A stretch of DNA of 64,000 nucleotides, from contig JAZSFC010000028.1 in NCBI GenBank assembly GCA_045531955.1, positions 44,239 through 108,238 on the forward strand. The letters are read 5' to 3'. Numbering within the stretch: the first letter of the stretch is position 1; each line of letters starts with the position of its first letter. The notes beneath the pieces were generated by a model, which was not told where the DNA came from, searched no databases, and was given only the letters and a program-made list of their open reading frames with translations. The stretch comes from SIG299 sp045531955 (GTDB taxonomy: Bacteria; Bacillota; Clostridia; Lachnospirales; Lachnospiraceae). Both the position numbers and the translations under genes were made by a program. Below are positions 53,562 to 63,300 of the stretch, one piece after another.

Positions 53562-55058
53562 ATGGACTTAAAAGAATTTCAGGACATTCTCAAAATCGGA
53601 GAAACCGTAGCAGTAGAATTTAAACGCTGTGGAAATGGCATAGAATCAGATGTCTATGAATCAGTATGCTCTTTTTTGAACCGCTTTGGTGGCGATATTT
53701 TTATGGGCGTATTAAATGATGGTACTGTGGTTGGTGTGCCGCCAAAAGCAGCTCCTGATATGATTAAAAATTTTATTACGGTGATTAGTAATCCGGCGTT
53801 GTTTTCACCTACCATCTATTTGGCTCCGGAAGTACTTGAGGATGAGCAGGGGCGCAAGGTTATTCATGTGCATGTTCCTCCGAGTGCCGAGGTACACAGC
53901 TATAAGAAAATCGTTTATGACCGTGTGGATGATGCGGATATAAAGGTGACAGCAACCAGCCAGATTGCTGCAATGTATATCAGAAAGCAAAACATCTTTA
54001 CGGAAAAGAAAATATATCCCTTTGTTACAATGGACGACTTGCGGGTAGACCTTTTGCCGGGAATCCGTCAGATGGCAAGGACTCATGCCGGAGGTAAGCA
54101 TCCTTGGGAGCAGATGGACGATAAAGAGCTTTTACAGAGTGCAGGCTTGTATGGTATGGATTTAAGCACCGGAGAAAAGGGTTATAATCTGGCTGCGATT
54201 ATGCTGCTGGGTAAGGATGATATTATCCTGAATGCCTGTCCTGCCTATGAAACCGATGCTTTGGTTAGAAGGGTTAATGTAGATAGATACGATGACCGGG
54301 AAATCGTCAGAACCAACCTGATTGAGAGCTTTGACCTTTTAATGGAGTTTGCCAGAAAGCACCTTTCGGACAAGTTCTTTTTGGAGAATGAGGTTAATGT
54401 CAGCCTGCGGAATATTCTTGCCCGTGAAATGATTGGTAACACATTGATGCACAGAGAATTTACCAGCACATATGCTGCTAAATTTGTGATTGAAAAGGAT
54501 AGGATGTATGTAGAAAATGCCAGCCGGGCATCCAAGCAGGGCTTGATTACACCGGAGAATTTGGAGCCAAATCCGAAGAATCCGATTATATCGGCATTCT
54601 TCCGGAACATCGGCAGAGCTGACCGTTTGGGTTCCGGAGTGCGGAATCTGTATAAGTACAGTAAATATTATTCCGGCGAGGAACCAAGCTTTATGGAAGG
54701 CGACGTGTTCCGTATTGTAGTGCCGTTAAATGATGCGTATTCGTTTGATTTTGGTACAGGCACTGCCGATAAACAGCCAGAGAGTGCCGATAAAGTGCCG
54801 ATAAATGCCGATAAAACACTGGAAAGTGCCGATAAAGTGCCGATAAGTGCCGATAAAGCACTGGAGGATGATTTGACACTGCAGCAAAAGAGCATTCTGC
54901 AATATGTACGGGAAAACGGAAAAATTACATCACATCAGGCAGAACTACTGCTTCAGGTAAAGCAGAGAAGGGCAAGAGTGATACTTGGCGAAATGGTAGA
55001 TGCAGGTCTTTTGGAAAAACAGGGTGCTTATAAGGCAACAGTATATATACTGAAATAA
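53562..55058 (+). CDS. AlbA_2/Schlafen-type ATP-binding regulator
   Basis: A 498-residue protein. The N-terminal AlbA_2 domain (about 12-130; VAVEFKRCGNGIESDVYESV, IFMGVLNDGTVVGV) and a HATPase_c_4-like middle region (about 285-370; REMIGNTLMHREF, GSGVRNLYKYSKYY) match the divergent-AAA/ATP-binding transcriptional regulator family. A linker repeats an eight-residue theme around SADKVPI/ADKALE, then a C-terminal winged helix (about 440-495) follows. Codon usage is closer to the island ends than to the AT-rich operon. Role inferred: regulator of the element or of defence genes. Confidence 0.8.
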   Translation: MDLKEFQDILKIGETVAVEFKRCGNGIESDVYESVCSFLNRFGGDIFMGVLNDGTVVGVPPKAAPDMIKNFITVISNPALFSPTIYLAPEVLEDEQGRKVIHVHVPPSAEVHSYKKIVYDRVDDADIKVTATSQIAAMYIRKQNIFTEKKIYPFVTMDDLRVDLLPGIRQMARTHAGGKHPWEQMDDKELLQSAGLYGMDLSTGEKGYNLAAIMLLGKDDIILNACPAYETDALVRRVNVDRYDDREIVRTNLIESFDLLMEFARKHLSDKFFLENEVNVSLRNILAREMIGNTLMHREFTSTYAAKFVIEKDRMYVENASRASKQGLITPENLEPNPKNPIISAFFRNIGRADRLGSGVRNLYKYSKYYSGEEPSFMEGDVFRIVVPLNDAYSFDFGTGTADKQPESADKVPINADKTLESADKVPISADKALEDDLTLQQKSILQYVRENGKITSHQAELLLQVKQRRARVILGEMVDAGLLEKQGAYKATVYILK

Positions 55059-55097
55059 GGAAAAGAACTTCACGATTCAAGCATTTGAATACGATTA

Positions 55098-55148
55098 TTT
55101 ATCCCCCACCTAAAAAGTAAAAAGGTGGGCTATAAAGTGGGGGATAAA
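55098..55148. repeat. Inverted repeat downstream of the AlbA_2 gene
   Basis: TTTATCCCCCAC (55098-55109) pairs perfectly with GTGGGGGATAAA (55137-55148). GGTGGG inside the loop can compete for the left arm. No T run, so not a simple terminator. Confidence 0.7.
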
Positions 55149-55190
55149 ACGGTTACTGGAACGTACTGTAATATTACCTGACAGTAGAAC

Positions 55191-55237
55191 GGTCAGTTTG
55201 GTCAGATGCTGAACTGACCAATCAGACCAAACTGACC
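55191..55237. repeat. Perfect 13-bp inverted repeat with internal copies
   Basis: GGTCAGTTTGGTC (55191-55203) and GACCAAACTGACC (55225-55237) are perfect complements. The loop contains a further AACTGACCA copy. It lies between the AlbA_2 gene and the right-end excisionase-like gene, and could be a terminator-like hairpin or a protein-binding site. The remaining 55238-55395 is AT-rich with no gene seen. Confidence 0.75.
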
Positions 55238-55395
55238 AAACCAGGCAGAAAAAGCAGTAATTATGTTATTGCTACAAAAATTTTTTCCCAAAATAAAAAA
55301 TTTAATAATTTTTTGAGTAGATGCCAATTTTTCCCCTCTATATCATAGTAAAGCATAGTGTAGCATAACACATGCAATGGAAGGGAGAAAAACGA

Positions 55396-55605
55396 ATGGC
55401 TTACAGAAAAGAGCAGTTGACAAAAACAAGAGAGAACGCAAAACGCTATGTCAGATACAAGGAAGGTGCAGAGCTGTACAGCATTGGTCTGACAAAGTTT
55501 CAGCAACTGGCAAAGGAAGCCGGTGCAGTGATTAAGGTGGACAAGCTGGTGTTGGTGGATTGCCGGAGAGTTGAGGAATTTTTGGAATCCTTTCGTGAGT
55601 GGTAA
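55396..55605 (+). CDS. Excisionase-like protein next to the integrase
   Basis: A 69-residue basic protein. ENAKRYVRYKEGAELYSIGL followed by KFQQLAKEAGAVIKVDKLVL aligns clearly with the 85-residue protein at 34972 (RYKEAELVYSI, LAGKAGALVRIDGYVLI). The ATG at 55396 follows AAGGGAGA; an ATG at 55372 is possible but lacks a site. Placement just before the integrase suggests it is the directionality factor. Confidence 0.78.
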   Translation: MAYRKEQLTKTRENAKRYVRYKEGAELYSIGLTKFQQLAKEAGAVIKVDKLVLVDCRRVEEFLESFREW

Positions 55606-55759
55606 GTGATGCGGTGCATAGGATTATAATGTGCATGGCAGGATGGGAAATGGCATAAAAGTTCTATTGTGTACCGGGCGGTTATGAGCTATAATATAGT
55701 CGATGAATCGCTTTATAAGATAGGAAATGTCAGGTTCCTTCCGGACTTAGGAGGGCAAA

Positions 55760-56998
55760 ATGGCACAAGCGAGAAAGGATTCCAGAGGGCGTGCGCTCCA
55801 CAAGGGAGAGTCACAGCGTTCCTCTGACGGGCGGTATGTTTATTCGTATACAGACCCTTTGGGAAGGCGAAAATACATATACGCCAGGGATTTAGCTTCC
55901 CTTCGAGAGAAGGAGAAGCAGTTAATAAAGGATCAGTTGGATGGGCTGGATATTTATGCTTCCGGCAGAGCAACCATCAACGACACCTTTGACCGCTACA
56001 TGGCAACAAAATATAATTTGCGTGAATCGACAAAAAGCAATTATCTTTACACGTACAACCACTTTGTTAAGGATGATTTCGGCAGAAAGAAGCTGGTGGA
56101 TATCAAATATTCTGATGTTTTGCAGTTTTACTATTATCTGCTGAATGAAAGGGATATTGCGCTTGGAACCTTAGATTCCATTCACTGTTTGCTTCATCCT
56201 ACCTTTCAGCTGGCAGTCCGGGATGATATTATCCGGAAAAATCCTACAGATGGAGTGATGAAGGAGATATCAAAGCAGGCAGGCAAGAACCGGGGTGTTA
56301 GGCATGCCCTAACGGTGGAGCAGCAGCGTGCGTTTATGGAGTACATGGCAATGCATCCGGTGTATTATCATTGGTGGCCGTTGTTTACAGTGCTTTTGGG
56401 AACCGGCTGCAGAATCGGGGAATGCTTGGGGCTACGTTGGCAGGATTTGGACTTCGAGAACCGGGTGGTTAGTGTGAATCACAGTCTGGTATATTATCCG
56501 GTAAACGGTTCTAGAAAATCTGTGCTACGGGTCGCCTTGCCAAAGACAGAGGCCGGTATTCGAACCATTCCAATGCTGGATGTGGTAAAGGATGCTTTTG
56601 AACTGGAGCGTGAGGAGCAGGAGGAAACAGGCTTTAACGAACAGATTATTGACGGAATGTCCGGATTTGTTTTTAAAAACCGTTTCGGAGATGTTCCAAA
56701 CCCGCAGACGGTAAATCACACAATTAAACGGATTGTGGCAAGTTATAATGCAGAGGAAGTTTTAAAGGCAAAAAAGGAAAGGCGGGAACCGGTGATTCTC
56801 CCGGATTTTTCCTGTCACCATTTGAGACATACCTTTGCAACAAGGCTATGTGAGGCGGAAAGCAATTTAAAGGTTATTCAGGCAGTTATGGGGCATCGTA
56901 ACATTGAAACAACGATGGACATATATGCAGAAGCAACCGAGCGTAGAAAACAGGAAAGTTTTGAAATTTTAGCAGCAAAATTGGATAATGTCTTCTAA
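55760..56998 (+). CDS. int: Tyrosine recombinase (integrase) of the island
   Basis: A 412-residue integrase. An N-terminal AP2-like arm-binding domain (GRRKYIYARDLASLREKEK) precedes a SAM-like core-binding domain (about 70-165) and the catalytic domain with R218 (GCRIGECLGLRW), H353-x2-R356 (CHHLRHTF) and nucleophile Y389 (MDIYAEAT). It belongs to the Tn916/Tn1549-style family. It sits about 170 bases from the right attachment repeat and is transcribed toward it. Confidence 0.94.
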   Translation: MAQARKDSRGRALHKGESQRSSDGRYVYSYTDPLGRRKYIYARDLASLREKEKQLIKDQLDGLDIYASGRATINDTFDRYMATKYNLRESTKSNYLYTYNHFVKDDFGRKKLVDIKYSDVLQFYYYLLNERDIALGTLDSIHCLLHPTFQLAVRDDIIRKNPTDGVMKEISKQAGKNRGVRHALTVEQQRAFMEYMAMHPVYYHWWPLFTVLLGTGCRIGECLGLRWQDLDFENRVVSVNHSLVYYPVNGSRKSVLRVALPKTEAGIRTIPMLDVVKDAFELEREEQEETGFNEQIIDGMSGFVFKNRFGDVPNPQTVNHTIKRIVASYNAEEVLKAKKERREPVILPDFSCHHLRHTFATRLCEAESNLKVIQAVMGHRNIETTMDIYAEATERRKQESFEILAAKLDNVF

Positions 56999-57054
56999 GA
57001 GTTAGAGGTTTGCTATTTCAGTTTTGACAACACAGAATAGGTTATTACAACAAT

Positions 57055-57067
57055 TTGACAACAAATT
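57055..57067 (+). repeat. Integrase arm-type repeat, right end
   Basis: TTGACAACAAATT, identical to the tandem copies at 34778-34801. A related TTGACAACA lies at about 57024. Sequence after it (AATGAAT...GTTATGAA) also resembles the left end. Confidence 0.6.
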
Positions 57068-57170
57068 CTCGTTTGAAATGAATCATAGTGGTTCGTTATG
57101 AAGGAGCGGATATTGGCGTTTTACTTGATAATGAAGCATTTTGAAGGAACATGAAGTATAGACGAGGGTA

Positions 57171-57204
57171 TTCCCGACGATGAAGAGCATCGATAAATAA
57201 AGCC
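57171..57204 (+). other. attR: right attachment repeat
   Basis: Copy of 34708-34741 with two synonymous differences. It still encodes FPTMKSIDK and a stop, so excision would restore an intact lysS end next to the terminator at 57214. Confidence 0.9.
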
Positions 57205-57213
57205 AACAAATCC

Positions 57214-57260
57214 AGAGGACAATTTTCTAAAATTAATTTTAGAAGGTTGTCCTCTTTTTT
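57214..57260 (+). terminator. Displaced original lysS terminator
   Basis: AGAGGACAA (57214-57222) pairs with TTGTCCTCT (57247-57255) with an inner palindrome TTCTAAAATTAATTTTAGAA, then six T. It lies just after attR, where the lysS 3' flank would be in the empty site. Confidence 0.88.
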
Positions 57261-57378
57261 CGCAACAGAAAAGAGTAATCCCGCAAAAACTAAATAGCTT
57301 TATTGCTCAATTCCGGTGTATAATAAAAACAACGTGGGAAACGAGGGGTTTCCAAAATCAGAAAGGAAGGTATTTAAC

Positions 57379-57999
57379 ATGCAGATTTTATCAGTAAACA
57401 GCCCGGAATTTAAGGCTTACGGAAAAGTAATCGACAACGTAAATCTGGCACCATTGGTAGAGGCTTTAGCCAAGACAGAGGTACCGGAAGGCGTAGTGTA
57501 CGAGCCAAGCGTAAAGGAATTAGAAGCAACCGCATCTTTTAAAGAGTTAACAGAGGTTACTTATGGCTGCATGCCAATTCAGATCGGTTATTGCAACGGC
57601 CACAATAACAAGCTCAATGCGCTGGAATATCACAGAGATTCCGAAATCAATGTAGCAGCAACGGACGCTATTCTTTTGTTAGGTTTGTTAAGTGAGGTGG
57701 AAGCAGACTTTACATATGACACTGCAAAGGTGAAGGCATTCTTCCTTCCGGCAGGCACAGCAGTAGAAGTTTATGCAACTACCTTGCATTATGCACCATG
57801 CGGCGTTGACGGCGCAGGTTTCCAGGTTGCCATTGTTCTTCCGAAGGGAACAAACTATGACCTTCCTGCTGCAAAGCTTACCGCAGAGGGCGAAGATAAG
57901 TTAATCACAGCGGTAAATAAGTGGTTAATCGGACATCCGGAAGGTGGTCTTGCGGAAGGCAGCTTCTTAGGATTAAAGGGAGAAAATTTGAGCGTATAA
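57379..57999 (+). CDS. DUF4867 family protein (cupin-like)
   Basis: A 206-residue cytoplasmic protein of the DUF4867 family. Residues about 60-190 are beta-rich with CMPIQIGYCNGHNNKLNALE and EYHRDSEINVA, then FFLPAGTAVEVYATTLHYAP, a pattern like ureidoglycolate-lyase/cupin folds with metal-binding His and Glu. The ATG at 57379 follows AAAGGAAGG. The family is often found with carbohydrate genes, but its reaction is unknown. It is a single-gene unit with its own terminator. Confidence 0.8.
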   Translation: MQILSVNSPEFKAYGKVIDNVNLAPLVEALAKTEVPEGVVYEPSVKELEATASFKELTEVTYGCMPIQIGYCNGHNNKLNALEYHRDSEINVAATDAILLLGLLSEVEADFTYDTAKVKAFFLPAGTAVEVYATTLHYAPCGVDGAGFQVAIVLPKGTNYDLPAAKLTAEGEDKLITAVNKWLIGHPEGGLAEGSFLGLKGENLSV

Positions 58000-58026
58000 T
58001 AAATACCGGTTAAGTTAAATACAGAA

Positions 58027-58055
58027 AAAGCTTCCCAATCCAGGGAAGCTTTTTT
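58027..58055 (+). terminator. Terminator of the DUF4867 gene
   Basis: AAAGCTTCCC / GGGAAGCTTT perfect stem, loop of six, then TTTT. The A run on the other side may also serve argC on the minus strand. Confidence 0.9.
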
Positions 58056-58083
58056 GCGTTATGTAAACTATTGGATGAAATAA

Positions 58084-59064
58084 CTACAGATTTAATCCCT
58101 TATCCTCATCGGCACCAATCATCAGGTTCATACACTGGATGGCTGCACCGGAGGCACCCTTTCCGAGGTTATCAAAACGGGTGGAAACTACCATGCGTTC
58201 ATCGTTACCGTAAACCAATACTTCCATGCCGTCGTAGCCGGTAATGGTGTTGGCAGAGAGGAAGTTGCCGGTAATCTGCTCGTCATCAAGGGCAAGAACC
58301 TTAACAAACTTCTGGCCTTCGTAGTGCTTTGTAAAAACTTCGTGGAGTTCTTTTAAGGTAACTTTCTTTGCAAGAGCATCTGCGTGGAACGGAATGGTAA
58401 CAATCATGCCGCTGTAATAGTCACATACCTGCGGAAGGAAAATTGGCTCGTGGGTAAGCCCCGGAATTGCCTTCATTTCCTTTAAGTGCTTATGCTGCTG
58501 GGCAAGCGCATACTGGCGAGGGGAGCAGAGCGGGTCGTGGGCATCACCGGTGGTTTTTCCCATGGCGCGGGTATCTGCGTCCTGATACTGTGCAATTGCT
58601 TTTTTACCGGCTCCGCTGTAGCCGGAGATGGCAGCACAGGTAATCAGTGCATCTTTGGTAATAAGGCCTGCCTGCACAAGCGGATATACAATGGCATTGA
58701 AGCCGCTGGCATAGCAGCCCGGAACCGCAACACGCTTGCTGTTTTTAATACCTTCCCTGTGAGCCGCGGACAATTCCGGAAAACCGTAGTTCCAGTCCGG
58801 ATTAGTACGGTGCGCGGTGGAAGCATCAATGATGCGTACATTCGGATTTTCTACATAGCTTACTGCTTCGATGGAAGCGGCATCCGGCAGGCACAGGAAG
58901 GTGATGTCGGATTCATTAATTTTCTTTTTTACTTCGGCAGGGTCCTTTCTGAGCTCGGAATCGATAGGAATAAGTTCGATATCGTCGCGGCCTGCAAAAC
59001 GCTCTAAAATACGTAAACCGGTGGTACCTTCGCCGCCGTTAATAAATACTTTTGTCTTATTCAT
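58084..59064 (-). CDS. argC: N-acetyl-gamma-glutamyl-phosphate reductase
   Basis: A 326-residue enzyme of the shorter type 2 ArgC class. It reduces N-acetylglutamyl-5-phosphate with NADPH in arginine synthesis. The Rossmann start is KVFINGGEGTTGLRILERF, the catalytic cysteine is C117 in AVPGCYASGFNAI, and a histidine lies in GLTHEPIFLPQVCDYYSGM. Start at 59064 after AAAGGAAG. No other arg genes are adjacent, so it is a detached step of the pathway. Confidence 0.93.
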   Translation of the reverse strand: MNKTKVFINGGEGTTGLRILERFAGRDDIELIPIDSELRKDPAEVKKKINESDITFLCLPDAASIEAVSYVENPNVRIIDASTAHRTNPDWNYGFPELSAAHREGIKNSKRVAVPGCYASGFNAIVYPLVQAGLITKDALITCAAISGYSGAGKKAIAQYQDADTRAMGKTTGDAHDPLCSPRQYALAQQHKHLKEMKAIPGLTHEPIFLPQVCDYYSGMIVTIPFHADALAKKVTLKELHEVFTKHYEGQKFVKVLALDDEQITGNFLSANTITGYDGMEVLVYGNDERMVVSTRFDNLGKGASGAAIQCMNLMIGADEDKGLNL

Positions 59065-59256
59065 GGAAATGGCTTCCTTTCTGTATGTAATTACGAAATA
59101 TTTCTCATAATTATACAATAAAAGCGGATAACATGCAAGTACTGTCGTTTTAGCACGTTAAAATGACAGTTTAGAAAATTGCGGTTGTTTATTTCCGGGA
59201 AGTATATTATAGTAAAAGTACAGAACATCAATAACGGGAGATAGAAGGAGGTAACT

Positions 59257-59445
59257 ATGAGTTTCGGATACAACAGAAGAGGTGGTATATACAGAGGAGT
59301 GTCGCAAATCGACCCACGTCTTTCCAACTGCGCGGGTCCTGAGCCAAAACCAACCAAAAAGTGGCACAAAATTGTGGTAGATATTGTAACGGTTCTGGTG
59401 ATTCTTGGTGCTTTTGCGTGGTTATTCTTTAGTATTGTATCGTAG
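59257..59445 (+). CDS. Small single-span membrane protein
   Basis: A 62-residue protein: a glycine/arginine-rich N-terminus (SFGYNRRGGIYRGVSQIDPR) and one membrane helix near the C-terminus (IVVDIVTVLVILGAFAWLFF). A strong AGAAGGAGG site precedes it, and the rhomboid gene starts ten bases after its stop, so it may be a partner or substrate of that protease. No family is recognised. Confidence 0.75.
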   Translation: MSFGYNRRGGIYRGVSQIDPRLSNCAGPEPKPTKKWHKIVVDIVTVLVILGAFAWLFFSIVS

Positions 59446-59454
59446 GTTAGAGAT

Positions 59455-60027
59455 ATGAAAAACAAACTGAAAATTACCTGGAATTCCCCGGTGATTCTTA
59501 CCTTTGTTGCCATTTGCCTGGCGGCAACCGCGTTAAATTACATTACCGGCGGAAAGTCCAACGAAATATTTTTTATGACCTATCATTCCTCTTTAAAGTC
59601 GCCCATGACCTATGTGCGGCTTTTTAGTCATGTCTTCGGACATGCAGGCTGGTCCCATTTCATCGGCAATATGAGCTATATTTTACTGCTGGGACCGCTT
59701 TTAGAAGAAAAGTATAAGTCCCAGACCCTGATTGAAGTAATCGCCATTGCGGCATTGATTACCGGTCTGGTAAACTATATTTTCTTCCCGCATGTAGCAC
59801 TTTGCGGCGCCAGCGGTGTGGTGTTTGCTTTTATGCTGCTCGCCTCCTTCACCAGCTTCAAAGAAGGAGAAATTCCGTTAACCTTTCTTTTGGTAGCAGT
59901 ATTTTTCATCGGCCAGCAAACCATTCAAGGCCTTACTCTTGATGACAACGTTTCCAACATGGCCCATATTGTGGGCGGTATTGTCGGCGGATGGTGCGGT
60001 TATCTACTGAATCGGAAAACGGTGTGA
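59455..60027 (+). CDS. Rhomboid-family intramembrane serine protease
   Basis: A 190-residue six-helix protein. The catalytic serine is S120 in CGASGVVFAF and the catalytic histidine H171 in NMAHIVGGIVGG. The upstream HAGWSHFIGNMSYILLLG matches the rhomboid HxxxN-type helix 2 region. Rhomboids cut membrane helices of single-span substrates. The 62-residue single-span protein encoded just upstream is a natural candidate partner. Confidence 0.9.
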   Translation: MKNKLKITWNSPVILTFVAICLAATALNYITGGKSNEIFFMTYHSSLKSPMTYVRLFSHVFGHAGWSHFIGNMSYILLLGPLLEEKYKSQTLIEVIAIAALITGLVNYIFFPHVALCGASGVVFAFMLLASFTSFKEGEIPLTFLLVAVFFIGQQTIQGLTLDDNVSNMAHIVGGIVGGWCGYLLNRKTV

Positions 60028-60130
60028 ACTTGGAATGGAAGTCCTACCCAACGATTGCATAACAGATGAAGATTCCGGCGAAACGCAAGCAAGTAAGCAA
60101 TAAAAATATGGAAAACTAAAGAACTTTATA

Positions 60131-60292
60131 GAATAAATATTTTTAGCGCCTAAGGTATCTAAGTGTCCGACATCTCAAACGATAGTTGTTCGGCAAGGAT
60201 GGACAAGAAATGTTTTCTTGTTCCATCCGGGACGAATAACTGTCGGAGGAGTCTCGGCGGACACAGATACCTTAGGCGCTAAAAATTTATCT
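60131..60292. repeat. Large palindrome, family I (element E)
   Basis: Outer arms AGCGCCTAAGGTATCT / AGATACCTTAGGCGCT are nearly perfect, and the centre is CAAGAAATGTTTTCTTG (60206-60222). The inner part carries TCTCAAACGATAG (60173-60185) opposite TGTCGGAGGAG (60241-60251), both also present in element B. It fills the convergent gap between the rhomboid and nifJ genes. The preceding 60028-60130 has no gene or clear signal. Confidence 0.82.
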
Positions 60293-60302
60293 GTAAAAGC
60301 CC

Positions 60303-63300
60303 TTAGCTTTCCATACTTTTATACTTGTTATATCTTACGCCGGAATCTTCCTTGGCTGCCTTGAACAGCGCTTCCGCATGCTCAGGGAAGGTACGCTTTA
60401 ATGCAGCGTATCTGGTTTCACCCTCTAAGAATTCCTCGTAATCAAGGGATGGTTCCTTGGAGTCAAGCTTCATCGGCTTTTCCTCGTTCGGATTGTAGCG
60501 GTACAGGAGCCAGTAACCGGCATCAACAGCGCGCTTCATTTCATCCTGTACATTTGCCATACCGGCCTTAATGCCGTGGGCAGCACATGGAGTATAAGCA
60601 ATGATAACGGATGGTCCTTTGTGCATTTCTGCTTCGTGAACGGCTTTGATTAACTGGTTCGGGTCGGCACCCATAGCAACCTGGGCTACGTATACGTTGC
60701 CATAGGTCTGGAAGATGGCACCTAAGTCTTTCTTTTTACTCTTCTTACCGGAGGAAGCAAACTGTGCCACAGCACCGAGAGGAGTAGCCTTGGAGGACTG
60801 ACCGCCGGTGTTGGAGTAGATTTCGGTATCAACAACGAAAACATTGATGTCTTCGCCGCTGGCAACCACATGGTCTAAGCCGCCAAAACCGATATCATAT
60901 GCCCAGCCGTCGCCGCCGAACATCCAGAAGCACTTCTTGGAGAGCTGGTCTCTGCGGGCCAAAATCTTATCTGCAAGGATATCCTTTGCGGTAGGCTCGC
61001 GAAGAGCTAAATCACGGACTTCTAATTCAGCAACCAGTGCATCGGTTGCTTCTCTGGACTTATCAAAGTCATCAAATGCTTCTAACCAGTTCTTTGCTGC
61101 TTCGCTGCCGGTCTCCTCTAAGTAAGATTCAACCAAAGTCTTCTGGGCAAGTCTCTGCTGCTTTACGGACAAGAACATACCAAGGGCAAGTTCTGCGTTA
61201 TTTTCAAACAGGCTGTTCGTCCATGCAGGACCGAAGCCTCTCTTGTTGGTGGTGTAAGGGATACCCGGCATTGGAGAGCCCCAGGCCTGGGAACATCCGG
61301 TGGCATTTGCCCAGTATACGCGGTCACCGAAGAGCTGGGTGAGTAACTTTGCGTAAGGAGTTTCGCCACAGCCCGCGCAGGCAGCGGAGAACTCGATGAG
61401 CGGCTGACGGAACTGGCTTCCCTTAATGGTGTAAGGGTTGAATAAATCACCCTTATCGGAAATTTCCAAACCATAGTTCCAAAGGGTCTTCTGTTCTTCC
61501 TTAAGAGTAACAGGCTCCATGGAAATAGCCTTTTCCTTAGCAGGACAGCAGGCTACGCAGCTGCCGCATCCGGTACAGTCATAGGTGGAAACCTGCATGC
61601 TAAAGTGCAGGCCCTTAGCTGCGGCACCCATAGCAGGAACGGTTTCAAAGCCTTCCGGAGCATTTGCCTTTTCTTCATCGTTAAGTAAATATGGACGGAT
61701 AACAGCGTGCGGACAAACCAGGGCACACTTATTACACTGGATACACTTGGAGGAGTCCCAAACAGGAACCTTCAGGGCGATACCGCGCTTTTCGTATGCG
61801 GTAAGACCAAGGTCGATACGGCCGTCTTCGTAGCCCTTGAAAGCACTGACAGGTAAATCATCACCCTTCTGCTTGTTGATTGGCTCCAAAATGCCGGTAA
61901 CTACGGCAGGAACATCTGCAGTAGCAGCGGCTTCGCAAACGTCTTCTGCGTTTTTCCAGGAAGCCGGAACGTCAACCTTTACAATCTGGGTAGCACCTGC
62001 ATCGATGGCAGCAACATTCTTAGCCACCACATCGTCACCCTTGGCAAAGTAAGTTTTGCGGGTGGCGGTTTTAATCATATCCAGAGCTTCTTCCGTAGGA
62101 ATTACCTGCATAAGAGCAAAGAAGGAAGCCTGCAGTACGGTATTGGTATGACTGCCAAGACCTAATTCCTGGGCAATCCTGTTAGCGTCAACCACATAGA
62201 AGTTGATGTTCTTTTCTGCAATCTGACGACGGACCTTTGCAGGAATGTGTGCTTCCAGCTCTGCACCGGTCCAGCTGCAGTTAAGTAAGAAGGTACCGCC
62301 TTCCACGATTTCATCCACGATATCGTACTGGGTGATGTAACTCTGGTTGTGGCAGGCTACAAAGTCAGCTGCCTTTACATAATAGGAGCTGGTAATCGGT
62401 TCGTCACTAAATCTTAAGTGGGACTTAGTCACACCAAAGGATTTCTTTGCATCGTATTCAAAATAAGCCTGTGCAAACTTATCAGTATTGTCGTTAATAA
62501 TGCGGACGGTGTTGTGGTTGGCACCTACGGTACCGTCGCCGCCGAGACCCCAGAACTTACAACGAATCACACCCGGCTTACTGTCGGAAAACGGCTTTAC
62601 ATCTAAGGACAGATGGGTAACATCGTCGTTGATACCGATGGTGAAGCTGTTCTTTGGAGCATCGCTTGCCAGGTTCTCAAATACGGCAAGAATCTGGGCA
62701 GGGTCGGTATCCTTGGAGCTTAAACCGTAACGGCCGCCGATTACCTTAATATCTCTGTCACTGTTCATGAGTACGGAGCAGACATCCTCAAAAAGAGGTT
62801 CGCCGGCAGCACCCATGGCTTTACAGCGGTCAAGCACAGCAATGCGCTTTACGTTTGCAGGAAGTGTGTTTAAGAAATACTTTGCGGAGAACGGGCGGTA
62901 TAAATGTACCTGAAGGAAACCTACCTTCTTGCCTTCCTTACGGAGGGCATCTACAGCGTCACGGATGACACCGCTGGCGGAACCCATGGCGATAACCACA
63001 TCGGTTGCATCGGCATCACCGTAGTAGTTAAATACGTGGTAGTCACGGCCGGTAATCTTATTGATTTCGCCAAGATACTTTTCTACGATGTCAGGAAGGG
63101 CATCATAGAAGGTGTTGTGGGCCTCTCTTACCTGGAAGTAAACGTCACCGTTCTGTACGGTGTTTCTGAGGGTTGGATGTTCCGGATTTAAGGAACCGTC
63201 TCTAAATTCTTTTAAGGCATCCTGGTTGATGAGGGCGCCTACAGCGTCCATGTCAGGAAGCTCGATTTTGTTGATTTCGTGGGAAGTACGGAAACCGTCG

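Larger units (their letters stand above)
34708..57204. mobile_element. Integrative island inserted at the 3' end of lysS, carrying a BREX type 4-like operon
   Basis: A 22.5-kb segment bounded by a 34-bp direct repeat. It has a tyrosine integrase next to the right end and excisionase-like genes near both ends. It also has a RepA-like initiator and a MobC-like gene. No relaxase, coupling protein or type IV secretion genes are present, so it is at most mobilisable. The defence operon within it is visibly more AT-rich than its flanks and than the island's own end genes, which suggests it was acquired separately as cargo. Confidence 0.9.
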
